From: Profundibacter sp033851955
GTDB lineage: Bacteria > Pseudomonadota > Alphaproteobacteria > Rhodobacterales > Rhodobacteraceae
Length of the DNA stretch: 64,000 nucleotides
Assembly (NCBI GenBank): GCA_033851955.1
Contig: JAWSVK010000013.1
Location: 1 to 64,000 of the forward strand
Direction: 5' to 3'
A program made the translations under genes and the position numbers. Positions 49,530 through 58,251 of this stretch are shown in pieces. A model generated the notes under the pieces. It searched no databases, was not told where the DNA came from, and saw nothing but the letters and a program-made list of their open reading frames with translations. Every line of letters begins with the position of its first letter. Positions within the stretch are counted from its first letter, which is position 1.

Positions 49530-50897
49530 ATGGAAAACATTAAGGTAGATATTTGCATCATCGGGGCTGGCTCGGGCGGCTTGTCGATTGCGGCAGGGGC
49601 GGTGCAAATGGGGGCCTCCGTGCTGCTGCTTGAGGGGCACAAAATGGGTGGTGATTGCCTGAATTATGGCTGCGTGCCCTCAAAAGCGCTGCTGGCGGCG
49701 GGCAAGATCGGCCTGAGCTTTGGCAAGGCGATGGACCATGTCCAAGCGGCCATCGACACTATCGCGCCACACGATAGCGTTGAGCGGTTTGAAGGGCTGG
49801 GCGTCAGGGTCATCACCGAATTTGGCAGCTTTATTTCTCCAACACAGGTGCAGGCAGGCGATGCCGTTATCACTGCGCGCCGCTTTGTGATTGCTACGGG
49901 GTCATCGCCCTTTGTGCCGCCGGTTCCGGGCTTGGATAAAGTGCCCTATGACACCAACGAAACGATCTTTGCCAATCGGACCAAACCCGCCCATCTGTTG
50001 GTGGTCGGCGGTGGTCCTATCGGCATGGAGATGGCGCAGGCTCATCGACGGTTGGGCAGCAAGGTGACAGTGATCGAAGGCATGAAGGCGCTGGGCAAGG
50101 ACGATCCTGAAATGGCCGCGATCGTGTTGGAGAATTTACGCGCGGACGGGATCGAGATTGCAGAGGACGCTATGGCCGCCGAGGTGCGCGGCAAGAAGGG
50201 CGCGATCGAAATCGAGACCAAAGACGGGCGTATCTTTAAGGGCACACATCTGTTGATGGCGGTCGGGCGCAAAGCCAATATCGAGCGGCTCAATCTGGAT
50301 GCGGCAGGGGTGGCACATCACCGTGGTGGCGTCACAGTCGGCGCGAACCTGCGCAGCAGCAATCGACGGGTTTACGCGGTGGGCGATGTGGCAGGCGGAC
50401 TGCAATTCACCCATGTGGCGGGCTATCACGCGGGTGTGGTGATCAAATCCATGCTGTTCGGGCTACCCTCCAAGGCCAAAACCACGCATATCCCATGGGC
50501 GACTTATACTGACCCCGAGCTTGCCCAAGTTGGCCTAACCGAAGCACAGGCCCGCGAAAAGCACGGCTCCAAATTGGAAGTGGTTCGGTTTGATTTCGCG
50601 GGCAGCGACCGTTTGATCGCCGAGGGCAAGGCCAAAGGGCTCATCAAGGTGATGATCGTTAAAGGGCGACCTGTTGGAGCCTCGATTGCAGGGCCGTCGG
50701 CGGGTGAGCTGATCGGGTTTTGGGCGATGGCGCTGGCCAACAACATGAAGATGGGCGCGCTTGCGGCCACCGTGTTGCCTTACCCGACGGTTGGTGAGGT
50801 CAACAAACGCGCCGTCGGCGCATATTTCACCCCGCGCCTGTTCGAAAGTGCTAAAGTCAAGCGTGTGGTTGGTTTGGTCCAACGATTTTTACCGTAA
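49530..50897 (+). CDS. FAD-dependent pyridine nucleotide-disulfide oxidoreductase (MerA/Lpd-like)
   Basis: 455 aa. FAD-binding GAGSGGLS (12-19), redox-active C43 and C48 in GGDCLNYGCVPSKALL, NAD(P)-binding VVGGGPIGMEMAQAH, a second FAD contact YAVGDVAGG, and a C-terminal dimerisation domain with LPYPTVGEVNKRAVGAYF. It lacks the N-terminal metal-binding domain and the C-terminal vicinal Cys pair of true mercuric reductases, and no lipoate-dependent complex genes are near. Substrate unknown; the 12-base gap suggests co-transcription with the VTT gene. Confidence 0.87.
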   Translation: MENIKVDICIIGAGSGGLSIAAGAVQMGASVLLLEGHKMGGDCLNYGCVPSKALLAAGKIGLSFGKAMDHVQAAIDTIAPHDSVERFEGLGVRVITEFGSFISPTQVQAGDAVITARRFVIATGSSPFVPPVPGLDKVPYDTNETIFANRTKPAHLLVVGGGPIGMEMAQAHRRLGSKVTVIEGMKALGKDDPEMAAIVLENLRADGIEIAEDAMAAEVRGKKGAIEIETKDGRIFKGTHLLMAVGRKANIERLNLDAAGVAHHRGGVTVGANLRSSNRRVYAVGDVAGGLQFTHVAGYHAGVVIKSMLFGLPSKAKTTHIPWATYTDPELAQVGLTEAQAREKHGSKLEVVRFDFAGSDRLIAEGKAKGLIKVMIVKGRPVGASIAGPSAGELIGFWAMALANNMKMGALAATVLPYPTVGEVNKRAVGAYFTPRLFESAKVKRVVGLVQRFLP

Positions 50898-50918
50898 CCC
50901 CGTCCTGAAAGGGCTGAA

Positions 50919-52325
50919 ATGTTTCTGAATTCGCTCTCGGGCCGGTTTTTGATTTTGACCACAGTGTTTGTGATGCTGGCCGAGGTCTTGATCTTTGTGC
51001 CATCAGTGGCGCGGTTTCGCGAAGATTACCTGCTGCTGCGTCTGGAAAAGGCGCAAATCGCGTCATTGGCCTTGTTGGCTGACGATATGATCAGCGATGA
51101 TCTGGAAGCGGAATTGCTGCAAAATGCGGGAGTTTATAACGTGGTTTTACGCCGTGATGACATGCGCCAGTTGATGTTGTCATCACCCTTGCCATCGGAA
51201 ATTTCCGACACCTATGATCTGCGCGACGGGCCAGCGTTGGATTTGATTGGCGACGCGCTGAACCGGCTCTGGGACACCGACGAGCGGGTAATACGGGTGA
51301 TGGGCCAGCCGGTACGCGAAGCGGGGTTGTTGATCGAGGTGACGATGAACACCATGCCGTTGCGCAATGCGATGATCGACTATGGGTTAAACATTTTAAA
51401 ACTGTCGGCGGTGATTTCAGTGGTCACGGCGCTGTTGCTGTTTTTGGCCGTGCGCGGGTTTTTGTTAAAACCGATCCACCGCGTGGTGCGCCACATCAAA
51501 GCCTATGCAAATGCGCCCGAAGACGCCCGCCGGATCATCGAGCCGACCGCCAGCGTGCTGGAATTGCGCGAGGCCGAAGAAGCCCTGCAGACGATGCAAA
51601 ACCAGCTGACTGGCTCGCTCAAACAAAAAGAACATTTGGCGCAGATGGGCGGGGCCGTGGCTAAGATCAGCCATGATTTGCGCAACATCCTAACCACAAC
51701 GCAATTGCTGGTTGACCGGATGGAAACCAGCGTCGATCCAATGGTGCAGCGCGCTGCGCCGAAACTGGTGAATTCGCTCTCGCGGGCGGTCAACCTGTGT
51801 GAAAGCACCTTGGCGTTTGGCAAGGCCGAAGAAACACCGCCAGCTTTGAGCCGCGTGGCCTTGGATGATATCGTTGACGATGTGTTCGCAAGCGAGCGGT
51901 TGGCGATTGGCGAGGGAAGCGTGGTGTTTACCTCGGACATCCCGAATGATTTGCAATTGCGGGCCGATCCTGAACAGCTTTACCGGGTGATCTCGAATAT
52001 CGTGCGCAATGGCCGCCAAGCGATCATCGCCACTGGCAAAGAAGGTGAAATCAGAATCCACGGCCATGAGGATGACGACAATTGGTGGATTTCAATCACC
52101 GACAACGGGCCCGGCTTGCCGCCCAAAGCCCGCGAGCATTTGTTCACGCCGTTCCAAGGCGGGGTGCGCAAAGGCGGTTCAGGACTGGGCCTGTCGATCG
52201 CGGCTGAACTGGTGCGCGGGCATGGTGGTCGGCTTGAATTGCGCAAAACCGATGCGGAGGGCACGGAATTTGAAATCTGCCTACCGAAAGGTAAAATTGA
52301 CACGGATGGCCCTACGCCTGCGTGA
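50919..52325 (+). CDS. Orphan sensor histidine kinase
   Basis: 468 aa. Membrane segments at about 10-30 and 158-180 enclose a periplasmic domain (about 31-155); HAMP-like linker to about 230, then H252 in KISHDLRNILTT, N-box IVRNGRQAI, G1 DNGPGLP and G2 GGSGLGLSIAAEL. The phosphoacceptor sequence HDLRN is of the type found in HWE/NtrB-like relatives rather than HELRTPL. No response regulator gene is adjacent, so the partner is elsewhere. Signal unknown. Confidence 0.87.
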   Translation: MFLNSLSGRFLILTTVFVMLAEVLIFVPSVARFREDYLLLRLEKAQIASLALLADDMISDDLEAELLQNAGVYNVVLRRDDMRQLMLSSPLPSEISDTYDLRDGPALDLIGDALNRLWDTDERVIRVMGQPVREAGLLIEVTMNTMPLRNAMIDYGLNILKLSAVISVVTALLLFLAVRGFLLKPIHRVVRHIKAYANAPEDARRIIEPTASVLELREAEEALQTMQNQLTGSLKQKEHLAQMGGAVAKISHDLRNILTTTQLLVDRMETSVDPMVQRAAPKLVNSLSRAVNLCESTLAFGKAEETPPALSRVALDDIVDDVFASERLAIGEGSVVFTSDIPNDLQLRADPEQLYRVISNIVRNGRQAIIATGKEGEIRIHGHEDDDNWWISITDNGPGLPPKAREHLFTPFQGGVRKGGSGLGLSIAAELVRGHGGRLELRKTDAEGTEFEICLPKGKIDTDGPTPA

Positions 52326-52454
52326 ATCGTGCAGGCAACGGGTTCGAAACACCAATTTTTGCGCAATCTTTAGCGGGAAACAGAAATCAGTCAAAATACT
52401 GCTGTATTAGGTCTTGCCAACCGGCGCATTGGGGGCTAAATCCACGACTGGTTA

Positions 52455-52531
52455 GCACCCGTAGCTCAGCTGGATAGAGTACCTGACTACGAATCAGGGG
52501 GTCGCACGTTCGAATCGTGCCGGGTGCACCA
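52455..52531 (+). tRNA. tRNA-Arg (anticodon ACG)
   Basis: 77 bases with CCA encoded (52529-52531). Acceptor GCACCCG (52455-52461) pairs with CGGGTGC (52521-52527); D-arm with GCTCAGCTGGATAGAG; anticodon stem CCTGA/TCAGG with anticodon ACG at 52489-52491; T-arm with GTTCGAATC. Closely matches the classical tRNA-Arg(ACG), whose A34 is made into inosine by TadA to read CGU, CGC and CGA. Confidence 0.96.
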
Positions 52532-52584
52532 CTAGTCTTTCTTTTGAAAGGCCCACCACCTCAAAACTAAATTGCTGGGCGGCA

Positions 52585-52603
52585 GGCATTTTGTGAAAAT
52601 GCC
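52585..52603 (-). other. Perfect 8-bp hairpin between tRNA-Arg and the P450 gene
   Basis: GGCATTTT (52585-52592) and AAAATGCC (52596-52603), loop GTG, lie beyond the P450 gene stop. The AT-rich inner half gives moderate stability and there is no extra T-run. May end P450 transcription or be incidental. The remaining 52532-52677 shows nothing else except a small CTTTC/GAAAG hairpin after the tRNA that may be its terminator. Confidence 0.35.
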
Positions 52604-52677
52604 GAGAGCATCCGACGTGGATAGTCTCATTCCAAGCGGTTGGTTCGCTGCCCCTCAAGAAGGGACAGCTTGCAAAA

Positions 52678-53853
52678 TCAGCCTAGATAAACAGGCAAGT
52701 TTAACGGCCCGCGAAACCCAAAACCGCTCCATTTGACAACGCTTGGATCCGGCAGTTTCATATTTGGGAATTTTTCAAACAGTGTTGGCAGCATTATTTC
52801 ACCAAGGGTGCGGCGGGATACCTGGGCACCGGCGCAGTGATGCGGGCCAGACCCAAAGGCCTGATGCGGGGCCTTGTCGCGAAACACATTAAAGTTTTCG
52901 CCGTCCTGATAAATCTCTTCGTCGCGATTGGCCGAGGCTTGAATGGTCATGACCGCCTCGCCCTTGGCAACCAGATGACCGCGGATTTCGATGTCTTCAG
53001 TGGCCAGACGTGTACTGGCTTGGATTGGGGCCACCCAGCGCACACCTTCGTCAAACACCTGGGGCCAACATTGCTGGTTTTGGACTTCTTCCAATTGGTC
53101 CGGATTGGTCAAAAGGCCGTAGATCATTGTTGCCAGCGCGTCGCGTGGCTCGTTGATGCCGCCGCCAATTGCGATTTTTAGGTTGGCGTAAATCTGGCTC
53201 TTCTCAATCGGATCTGCCGCATTGAGCATGATGGAATAGGCCGACGGGTCTGGCACGGCGATGCGTTTTTCGGCAAGCTTGTCGAACAGCGCATTCATTT
53301 CGGCATTGGCTTGGTCTGAGACAGCAAACAGTTCAGGTTTCCAGCCAAAATTTCCCGCACCATCAATCAGCGCTTGGGACCAGTCGATCATTTCCTTGTC
53401 TGTGGCCTCGGGCATGCCGAGCATATAGGCGAGGATGCGTGCGGCCACGGGGGCGCATAGGTCCGTGAACAGATCGACCGTTTCACCCTTTGGCAGGCGG
53501 TCAAGATATTCAGTTGTTATGTCGCGATACAGCTGGGCCCAGTTTCCGTCTATCACTTTTGGCGAAAACGCCCGCGCCATCGCCATGCGTTCACGGACGT
53601 GTTCACGCCCGTCTTTGCGCATCAATGTATGTGCCTGAAAAGCCTGTTTCATCGGCGTGTTCGGATCGTCCGAGCTGAACAATTTGGGGTTCTCTTTGAT
53701 CCACTTCGTATCGGCCGCTTTGGTCACGAAGGTCCGTTTTACCGAGGCCACATGCAGCACCGGTGCTTGGGCGCGCAGGCGTTTATAGATCGGGTAGGGG
53801 TCGCGCGTCAGATCGTCGAGTGAAATCGTACTGTCGATTGGAACCGCTGTCAT
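52678..53853 (-). CDS. Cytochrome P450
   Basis: 391 aa from the ATG at 53853, with GGGAGGA eight bases before it. Haem-binding AFGSGPHHCAG with C340; ExxR E269-GV-R272; I-helix GGGINEPRD (230-238), where the usual AGxET is GGxNE. Typical of soluble bacterial P450s that take electrons from a ferredoxin. No redox partner gene is next to it; the ferredoxin-like gene at 38425 is far away and of another kind. Substrate unknown. Divergent from a LysR regulator. Confidence 0.92.
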   Translation of the reverse strand: MTAVPIDSTISLDDLTRDPYPIYKRLRAQAPVLHVASVKRTFVTKAADTKWIKENPKLFSSDDPNTPMKQAFQAHTLMRKDGREHVRERMAMARAFSPKVIDGNWAQLYRDITTEYLDRLPKGETVDLFTDLCAPVAARILAYMLGMPEATDKEMIDWSQALIDGAGNFGWKPELFAVSDQANAEMNALFDKLAEKRIAVPDPSAYSIMLNAADPIEKSQIYANLKIAIGGGINEPRDALATMIYGLLTNPDQLEEVQNQQCWPQVFDEGVRWVAPIQASTRLATEDIEIRGHLVAKGEAVMTIQASANRDEEIYQDGENFNVFRDKAPHQAFGSGPHHCAGAQVSRRTLGEIMLPTLFEKFPNMKLPDPSVVKWSGFGFRGPLNLPVYLG

Positions 53854-53898
53854 GATGGCTTTCCTCCCAAAGAAAATTGCATCTGGAATGGTTAGCAT

Positions 53899-53945
53899 TG
53901 TTGATCAACATCAGGCAAGTTGGTAGAGTTGATATTCAGCATCAA
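53899..53945 (+). promoter_or_regulatory. Palindromes in the P450/LysR divergent region
   Basis: TGTTGATCAACA (53899-53910) is a perfect 12-base palindrome. TTGAT (53929-53933) and ATCAA (53941-53945) form a 5-7-5 inverted repeat of LysR-box type (T-N11-A), 30 bases away, sharing the TTGAT/ATCAA half-site with the first. These are good candidates for recognition and activation sites of the LysR protein. Confidence 0.6.
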
Positions 53946-53967
53946 ATAAATTGATATAGGCCCTGAT

Positions 53968-54876
53968 ATGCGACAGAAAATGCCAGATTTGCTTTCGGTT
54001 GATTTTGCCGCATTGGATGCGCTGTGCCGCGTGCATGCGCAAAATTCGTTCACCCGTGCAGCGCAAAGTCTGGGGGTAAACCAATCCGCCGTCAGCTACA
54101 CGATCGAGAAACTGCGCCGTGTTTTCGACGACCCTTTGTTTGTCAAAGAGGCCGGTAAACAAGTGCCGACGCCGCGGTGCACAGCCATCGTGGCCCAATC
54201 CTTGCAGTTGCTGGATTCCTATCGCGATATGGCTGCGCCGGAGGCCTTTGACCCCATTAAGGCTCGCGCCGAGATCGTCATTGCCTGCAACTATTATGAA
54301 CGGGTGCTGATGATCCCGCCAATTGCCAGGCGGTTGCAGCGTGAAGCACCTGGTATTCTGTTGAATATTGTCAATTCATCAAGTGACGGGCACAAACGGC
54401 TGGCGCAAGGACAGGCGGATATGTTGCTCGGACCGTTTTACCCAACCGAATCTGGTTTCTATTTGGACGAGTTGTTTGAAGAGGAATATGTCTGCCTGAT
54501 GGATCAGGGTCATCCGTCAGCAAAGGCCATTCCCGATCTTGAGACCTATCTTGGGTTCCAACACTTGGTCATCACCTACGGCGGTGGGTGGAAATCAAAG
54601 TACCTACAAGACTTAGAGGCAGCAGGGCATAATTTGAAGGTTGCGATGAAGGTGCCAAGCCCTGCGGGTATTGGGCAGCTTGTGTCGGGAACCGGACTGG
54701 TCGCGACGGTGCCGGCGCGTCTGGCGCGGCGCATCGGCGGTGACCAAGCGATTGTGCCCTATCCGGTTTGCGCGCGCTTCAAGCTGACGCTGGTCTGGAC
54801 AGCGCGCACCCATACGTCGGCCCTACATGGTTGGCTTAGGCAAACCATTCGGTCCGTGTTGTCCGAAACGTTTTAG
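53968..54876 (+). CDS. LysR-family transcriptional regulator
   Basis: 302 aa. N-terminal helix-turn-helix (about 12-70) with NSFTRAAQSLGVNQSAVSYT IEKLRR (in part) and PLFVKEAGKQVPTPRCTAIV, then the type 2 periplasmic-binding-like effector domain. Divergent from the P450 gene, with TTGAT/ATCAA half-sites in the shared region, so it most likely controls the P450 gene. Inducer unknown. Converges on purU. Confidence 0.92.
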   Translation: MRQKMPDLLSVDFAALDALCRVHAQNSFTRAAQSLGVNQSAVSYTIEKLRRVFDDPLFVKEAGKQVPTPRCTAIVAQSLQLLDSYRDMAAPEAFDPIKARAEIVIACNYYERVLMIPPIARRLQREAPGILLNIVNSSSDGHKRLAQGQADMLLGPFYPTESGFYLDELFEEEYVCLMDQGHPSAKAIPDLETYLGFQHLVITYGGGWKSKYLQDLEAAGHNLKVAMKVPSPAGIGQLVSGTGLVATVPARLARRIGGDQAIVPYPVCARFKLTLVWTARTHTSALHGWLRQTIRSVLSETF

Positions 54877-54894
54877 TGGGAAAACGCGTCGCCC

Positions 54895-55779
54895 TTACCC
54901 CATCCGTTCAGAAGAATGGCTGCCGGGGGAGGCTGGAAAAACGACAGCCTTATTGCCATTCAAAAACGCGCGGTGGTGAACATGGGCGTGGATCGCGCGG
55001 GCCAGAACTTGGCTCTCGACGTCCCGGCCCAGTGACACATAATCATCGGCGCTTTGAGCGTGGGTCACACGGATCGTGTCTTGTTCAATGATCGGACCTT
55101 CATCCAAATCGGCGGTCACATAGTGTGACGTTGCCCCGATCAATTTCACGCCACGCTCAAAGGCCTGCTTATAGGGGTTCGCGCCTTTAAAGCTGGGCAG
55201 AAATGAATGGTGAATGTTGATAATCCGGCCAGACATTTTCTGGCACATCTTATCCGAGAGGATCTGCATATAACGCGCCAACACGATCAATTCGGCATCG
55301 GTGTCGTCAACCACTTTCATGATTTCAGCTTCGGCCTCTGGCTTGTTTTGCTTCGTGACTTTGATGCAGTGGAACGGAATGTCATGGTTCACAACCACTT
55401 TTTGATAATCCATGTGGTTTGAAATGACGGCGACGATTTCGATGGGCAAAGCGCCGATGCGCCAACGGTACAGCAAATCATTCAAGCAATGGCCAAACCG
55501 AGACACCATAATGATAACCTTCATTTTCTCGGCCTCGTCATGAAATTCATAGGTCATGTCAAATTGTTTGGCTGTTTTAGCGAACCCGTCAAAAAGCGTT
55601 TGAAAGGTCGCGCCTTCTTGGGATTCAAAACTGACGCGCATGAAAAACTGGTTGGTTTGCATATCGTCGAATTGCGAGCTGTCAGTGATGTTGCAACCCT
55701 GATCTGATAGAAAATTCGCAATCGATGCAACGATCCCGCGGGTTGTTGGGCAGGAAACAGTCAAACAAATTTTGGTCAT
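54895..55779 (-). CDS. purU: Formyltetrahydrofolate deformylase
   Basis: 294 aa. N-terminal ACT domain (MTKICLTVSCPTTRGIVASI) and a formyltransferase-like domain with SRFGHCLNDLLYRW, NIHHSFLPSFKGANPYKQAF and TADLDEGPIIEQD, the Asn-His-Asp catalytic set. It splits 10-formyl-THF into formate and THF, which links C1 and purine metabolism. In roseobacters purU genes often accompany osmolyte or methylated-amine use; no such genes lie beside it here. Confidence 0.93.
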   Translation of the reverse strand: MTKICLTVSCPTTRGIVASIANFLSDQGCNITDSSQFDDMQTNQFFMRVSFESQEGATFQTLFDGFAKTAKQFDMTYEFHDEAEKMKVIIMVSRFGHCLNDLLYRWRIGALPIEIVAVISNHMDYQKVVVNHDIPFHCIKVTKQNKPEAEAEIMKVVDDTDAELIVLARYMQILSDKMCQKMSGRIINIHHSFLPSFKGANPYKQAFERGVKLIGATSHYVTADLDEGPIIEQDTIRVTHAQSADDYVSLGRDVESQVLARAIHAHVHHRAFLNGNKAVVFPASPGSHSSERMG

Positions 55780-55885
55780 TTGGAACCTCTGGTTGGGGCT
55801 TGGACTTTAGGCTGGCGATACCTTGTGAAAGCTGCGGCGACAAGAGCGTTCGAGACGAGCCACCTTTAGAGGTTGTTTGGCTGAA

Positions 55886-56905
55886 TTACTGGATGATTGC
55901 ATCTTCCCACGCACGCAGGAATTTTCGACGCTTCAAACGATCCAGATAGGTCATCAAAGCGGGCTCCAACGCGATGATCGATTGATGCGTGCCTTGCGGG
56001 TCAATCGGCTGAACGGGCAGCGGGAAAACACCCTGAAGGTCGCCACGTTTTTGACCCGAAATAAGGTGCCGCAGAAAGGCAATCGCGGCCTGTTGTTGTG
56101 GGGCTTGGTTCGAAACCAAAGCGGTGCGCATCATGGTGGTTGGAAAGTCAGACGGCAAAATGATCTCAATTTTATCAACGACATCTGCGCGGGCCGTGGC
56201 ATAGCTGCCAAGCACATTATAGGCGACCACGATCTTGCCTGACACCAGATCATCGATCATCGCGCCCGAGCAGCAATAAAGCCGCGTGCCAAGCCCGCCC
56301 ATCACCTCCATAAGCCGCCAGTAGGTTTCCGAGGTGCGTGCGTCTTGGGTCGCAAACAAATATCCCAGCCCAGATTGGCGCACGTCATAGGTGCCCAGTT
56401 TGCCGCGAAACGTGTCTGGTCGTGCGCGCAATGCTTTGATCAATTCTTGGCGCGAACTTGGCAAGCGGTGCCCGTCAAACGCGGCGCGGTTTATGACAAT
56501 GGCGGCGGGCTCGGTCGTAAAGGCGAACAGGCTTTTGCGCCACTGGGCCCATTCAGGAACATTGACCCCGTCGACCCGCAATGCAAATCCGTCGTTTGCC
56601 AACTTTAATTGCAGGTCCATCGCGCTTGAGATGACCACATCGAATTGGTCCGGTGCACGGCGAAAAATACCGTCCAAATCAGCGGTTGCCGTCACCAAAT
56701 ACTCTACGTTTAGGTTTGGCTGCTCGCGCAGGTATTGTTCAATGATCGGAGCAAAGAATGACGTGTCTGTGCTGGACAAAACGCGCAGGGTTTCACGGCC
56801 TTGGGCGCCGTTGAAAACTTGTTGATCTTCCCAATTTTGAGCCGATGCTATGAGCGGTGCAAAAACGCTCGTTAGGCAGAAAATTAAACTGAAAACGTAA
56901 CGCAT
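55886..56905 (-). CDS. Extracellular solute-binding protein of the tctDE operon
   Basis: 339 aa. Signal peptide MRYVFSLIFCLTSVFAPLIA with cleavage near ASA-QN. LRVLSSTDTSFFAPIIEQYL and FDVVISSAMDLQLKLANDG resemble the Fe3+/thiamine-type binding proteins of ABC transporters, but no permease or ATPase lies near. It is the third gene of the tctD-tctE operon and overlaps the tctE end by 22 bases, so it may serve as a sensor subunit for TctE. Adjacent Cys pair in LYCCSGAM. Ligand unknown. Confidence 0.85.
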   Translation of the reverse strand: MRYVFSLIFCLTSVFAPLIASAQNWEDQQVFNGAQGRETLRVLSSTDTSFFAPIIEQYLREQPNLNVEYLVTATADLDGIFRRAPDQFDVVISSAMDLQLKLANDGFALRVDGVNVPEWAQWRKSLFAFTTEPAAIVINRAAFDGHRLPSSRQELIKALRARPDTFRGKLGTYDVRQSGLGYLFATQDARTSETYWRLMEVMGGLGTRLYCCSGAMIDDLVSGKIVVAYNVLGSYATARADVVDKIEIILPSDFPTTMMRTALVSNQAPQQQAAIAFLRHLISGQKRGDLQGVFPLPVQPIDPQGTHQSIIALEPALMTYLDRLKRRKFLRAWEDAIIQ

Positions 56906-58251
56906 GCTCCCCCCTTTGGGTTGTTCTCAAGGTGCAACGCGCCGCCATGAGCCTTGGCGACATCCGAGGCGATGGTCAGGCCCAGACCAGATCCGACAAT
57001 ACCCTCAGTGTTTCGGCCCCGTGCAAACCGCCCTGAAACCAAATTGATTTCATCCTTGGCAAAACCGCGGCCTTGATCGGAAATGATGACTCGACAGCTC
57101 GGTTCTGACGTCACCGAGATGTTGATGACGCTTTCACTGGGGGCATAATTCAGAGCATTCTCAATCAGGTTACGAAGGGCGTTTTGCAGCAAAATCGGAT
57201 CACCTGTTGTCATGACCTGCTGGTTGTCAGCCAGACGCAGTTCGATATCCTTCATCTCGGCCACGGGGGTCAGGCGCAGCACCAATTCGCTGACGAGGTC
57301 GGCCAGATCAATGTCTTGACGGTCTAAATGATCTGCCCGAAAGGTGATCATAGCATGATCCAAAAGCTGGCCCGCCGCACGCGAACTTTCATCAATCGCC
57401 CGCACCATGGAGCGCAAGGCCTGACGGTTTTCGCTATCGTCCACGCGGTGCAATGTGGCTTCGGCATATGAACGCACGGTCGCCAGCGGTGTGCGGACAC
57501 GGTGTGCTGCCTCGGCGATGAAATCCTCGGATTGGTTCAAAGATTGCTCGAGCCGTGCCATCAATTTATTGAGCGATGACACCAGCGGTACCAGTTCGGA
57601 CGGCACCGGGCTGGCCACTGGGGTCAGGTCATGCGGGCCGCGCCGTGCAACAGAAGTCGCGAGGCGTTTTAGCGGAATTATCGTGCGCGACGCGGCCCAA
57701 AATGACAGCAACACCGCGAACAAAAAGAACCCAATTCCCAACAGCGCCGCATTGCGTGAGATACGGTTTAACGTGCCTGATAGGTCGTCCTGTGTTTGGG
57801 CCACCGAGACGGTAATCCGAGTGCGCAAATCCAGTCCAACCAAGGTGCGCGATGCCGTCGCTAGACGAACAGGCGTGCCGTTATAATCGACCGTCAGATA
57901 CTGGCTCTTACCGTTTACGGAGGCAGCTAATGTTGGCAGCGCACCATAGCCCGAAAGTAAATTGTCGTCCTGATAAATGGCATGAAAAATCTGGTCATCG
58001 GACCCGGTGCTGAGCATCGAAAATGACGAATAGGGAAAATCAATTTCGACGACTCCGTTGTGTATGACGGCCACATCGAGGATCGAGGCGACTGAGGCTC
58101 CTAGAATGCTGTCTTGGCTTTGTTGCGCGATTTGGGCTGCGAAATTACGCACCCCAAAAAACAAGAAAATAGCCAAAATCGCCGCGCCGCCAATCAGCGA
58201 TATCGTCAATCTGTTGCGCAGTGAAATGGAAACGCGGATCGCCTCAGTCAT
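56884..58251 (-). CDS. tctE: Sensor histidine kinase, TctE type
   Basis: 455 aa from the ATG at 58251, overlapping tctD by 8 bases. Two membrane segments (about 12-34 and 168-186) flank a periplasmic domain of about 130 residues of the TctE N-terminal type; HisKA with H250 (EAAHRVRTPLATVRSYAEA), N-box NLIENALNYAP, G1 SDQGRGFA and G2 GSGLGLTIASDVAKAHGG. In Salmonella and others TctDE switches on tctCBA in response to tricarboxylates. The divergent tctCBA operon supports the same logic here. Confidence 0.9.
   Translation of the reverse strand: MTEAIRVSISLRNRLTISLIGGAAILAIFLFFGVRNFAAQIAQQSQDSILGASVASILDVAVIHNGVVEIDFPYSSFSMLSTGSDDQIFHAIYQDDNLLSGYGALPTLAASVNGKSQYLTVDYNGTPVRLATASRTLVGLDLRTRITVSVAQTQDDLSGTLNRISRNAALLGIGFFLFAVLLSFWAASRTIIPLKRLATSVARRGPHDLTPVASPVPSELVPLVSSLNKLMARLEQSLNQSEDFIAEAAHRVRTPLATVRSYAEATLHRVDDSENRQALRSMVRAIDESSRAAGQLLDHAMITFRADHLDRQDIDLADLVSELVLRLTPVAEMKDIELRLADNQQVMTTGDPILLQNALRNLIENALNYAPSESVINISVTSEPSCRVIISDQGRGFAKDEINLVSGRFARGRNTEGIVGSGLGLTIASDVAKAHGGALHLENNPKGGACVTFSV

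Noticed and set aside
49530..50897. True mercuric reductase (merA)
   Set aside because: No N-terminal heavy-metal domain, no C-terminal vicinal Cys pair and no merR/merT/merP genes; kept only as a MerA/Lpd-like flavoprotein.
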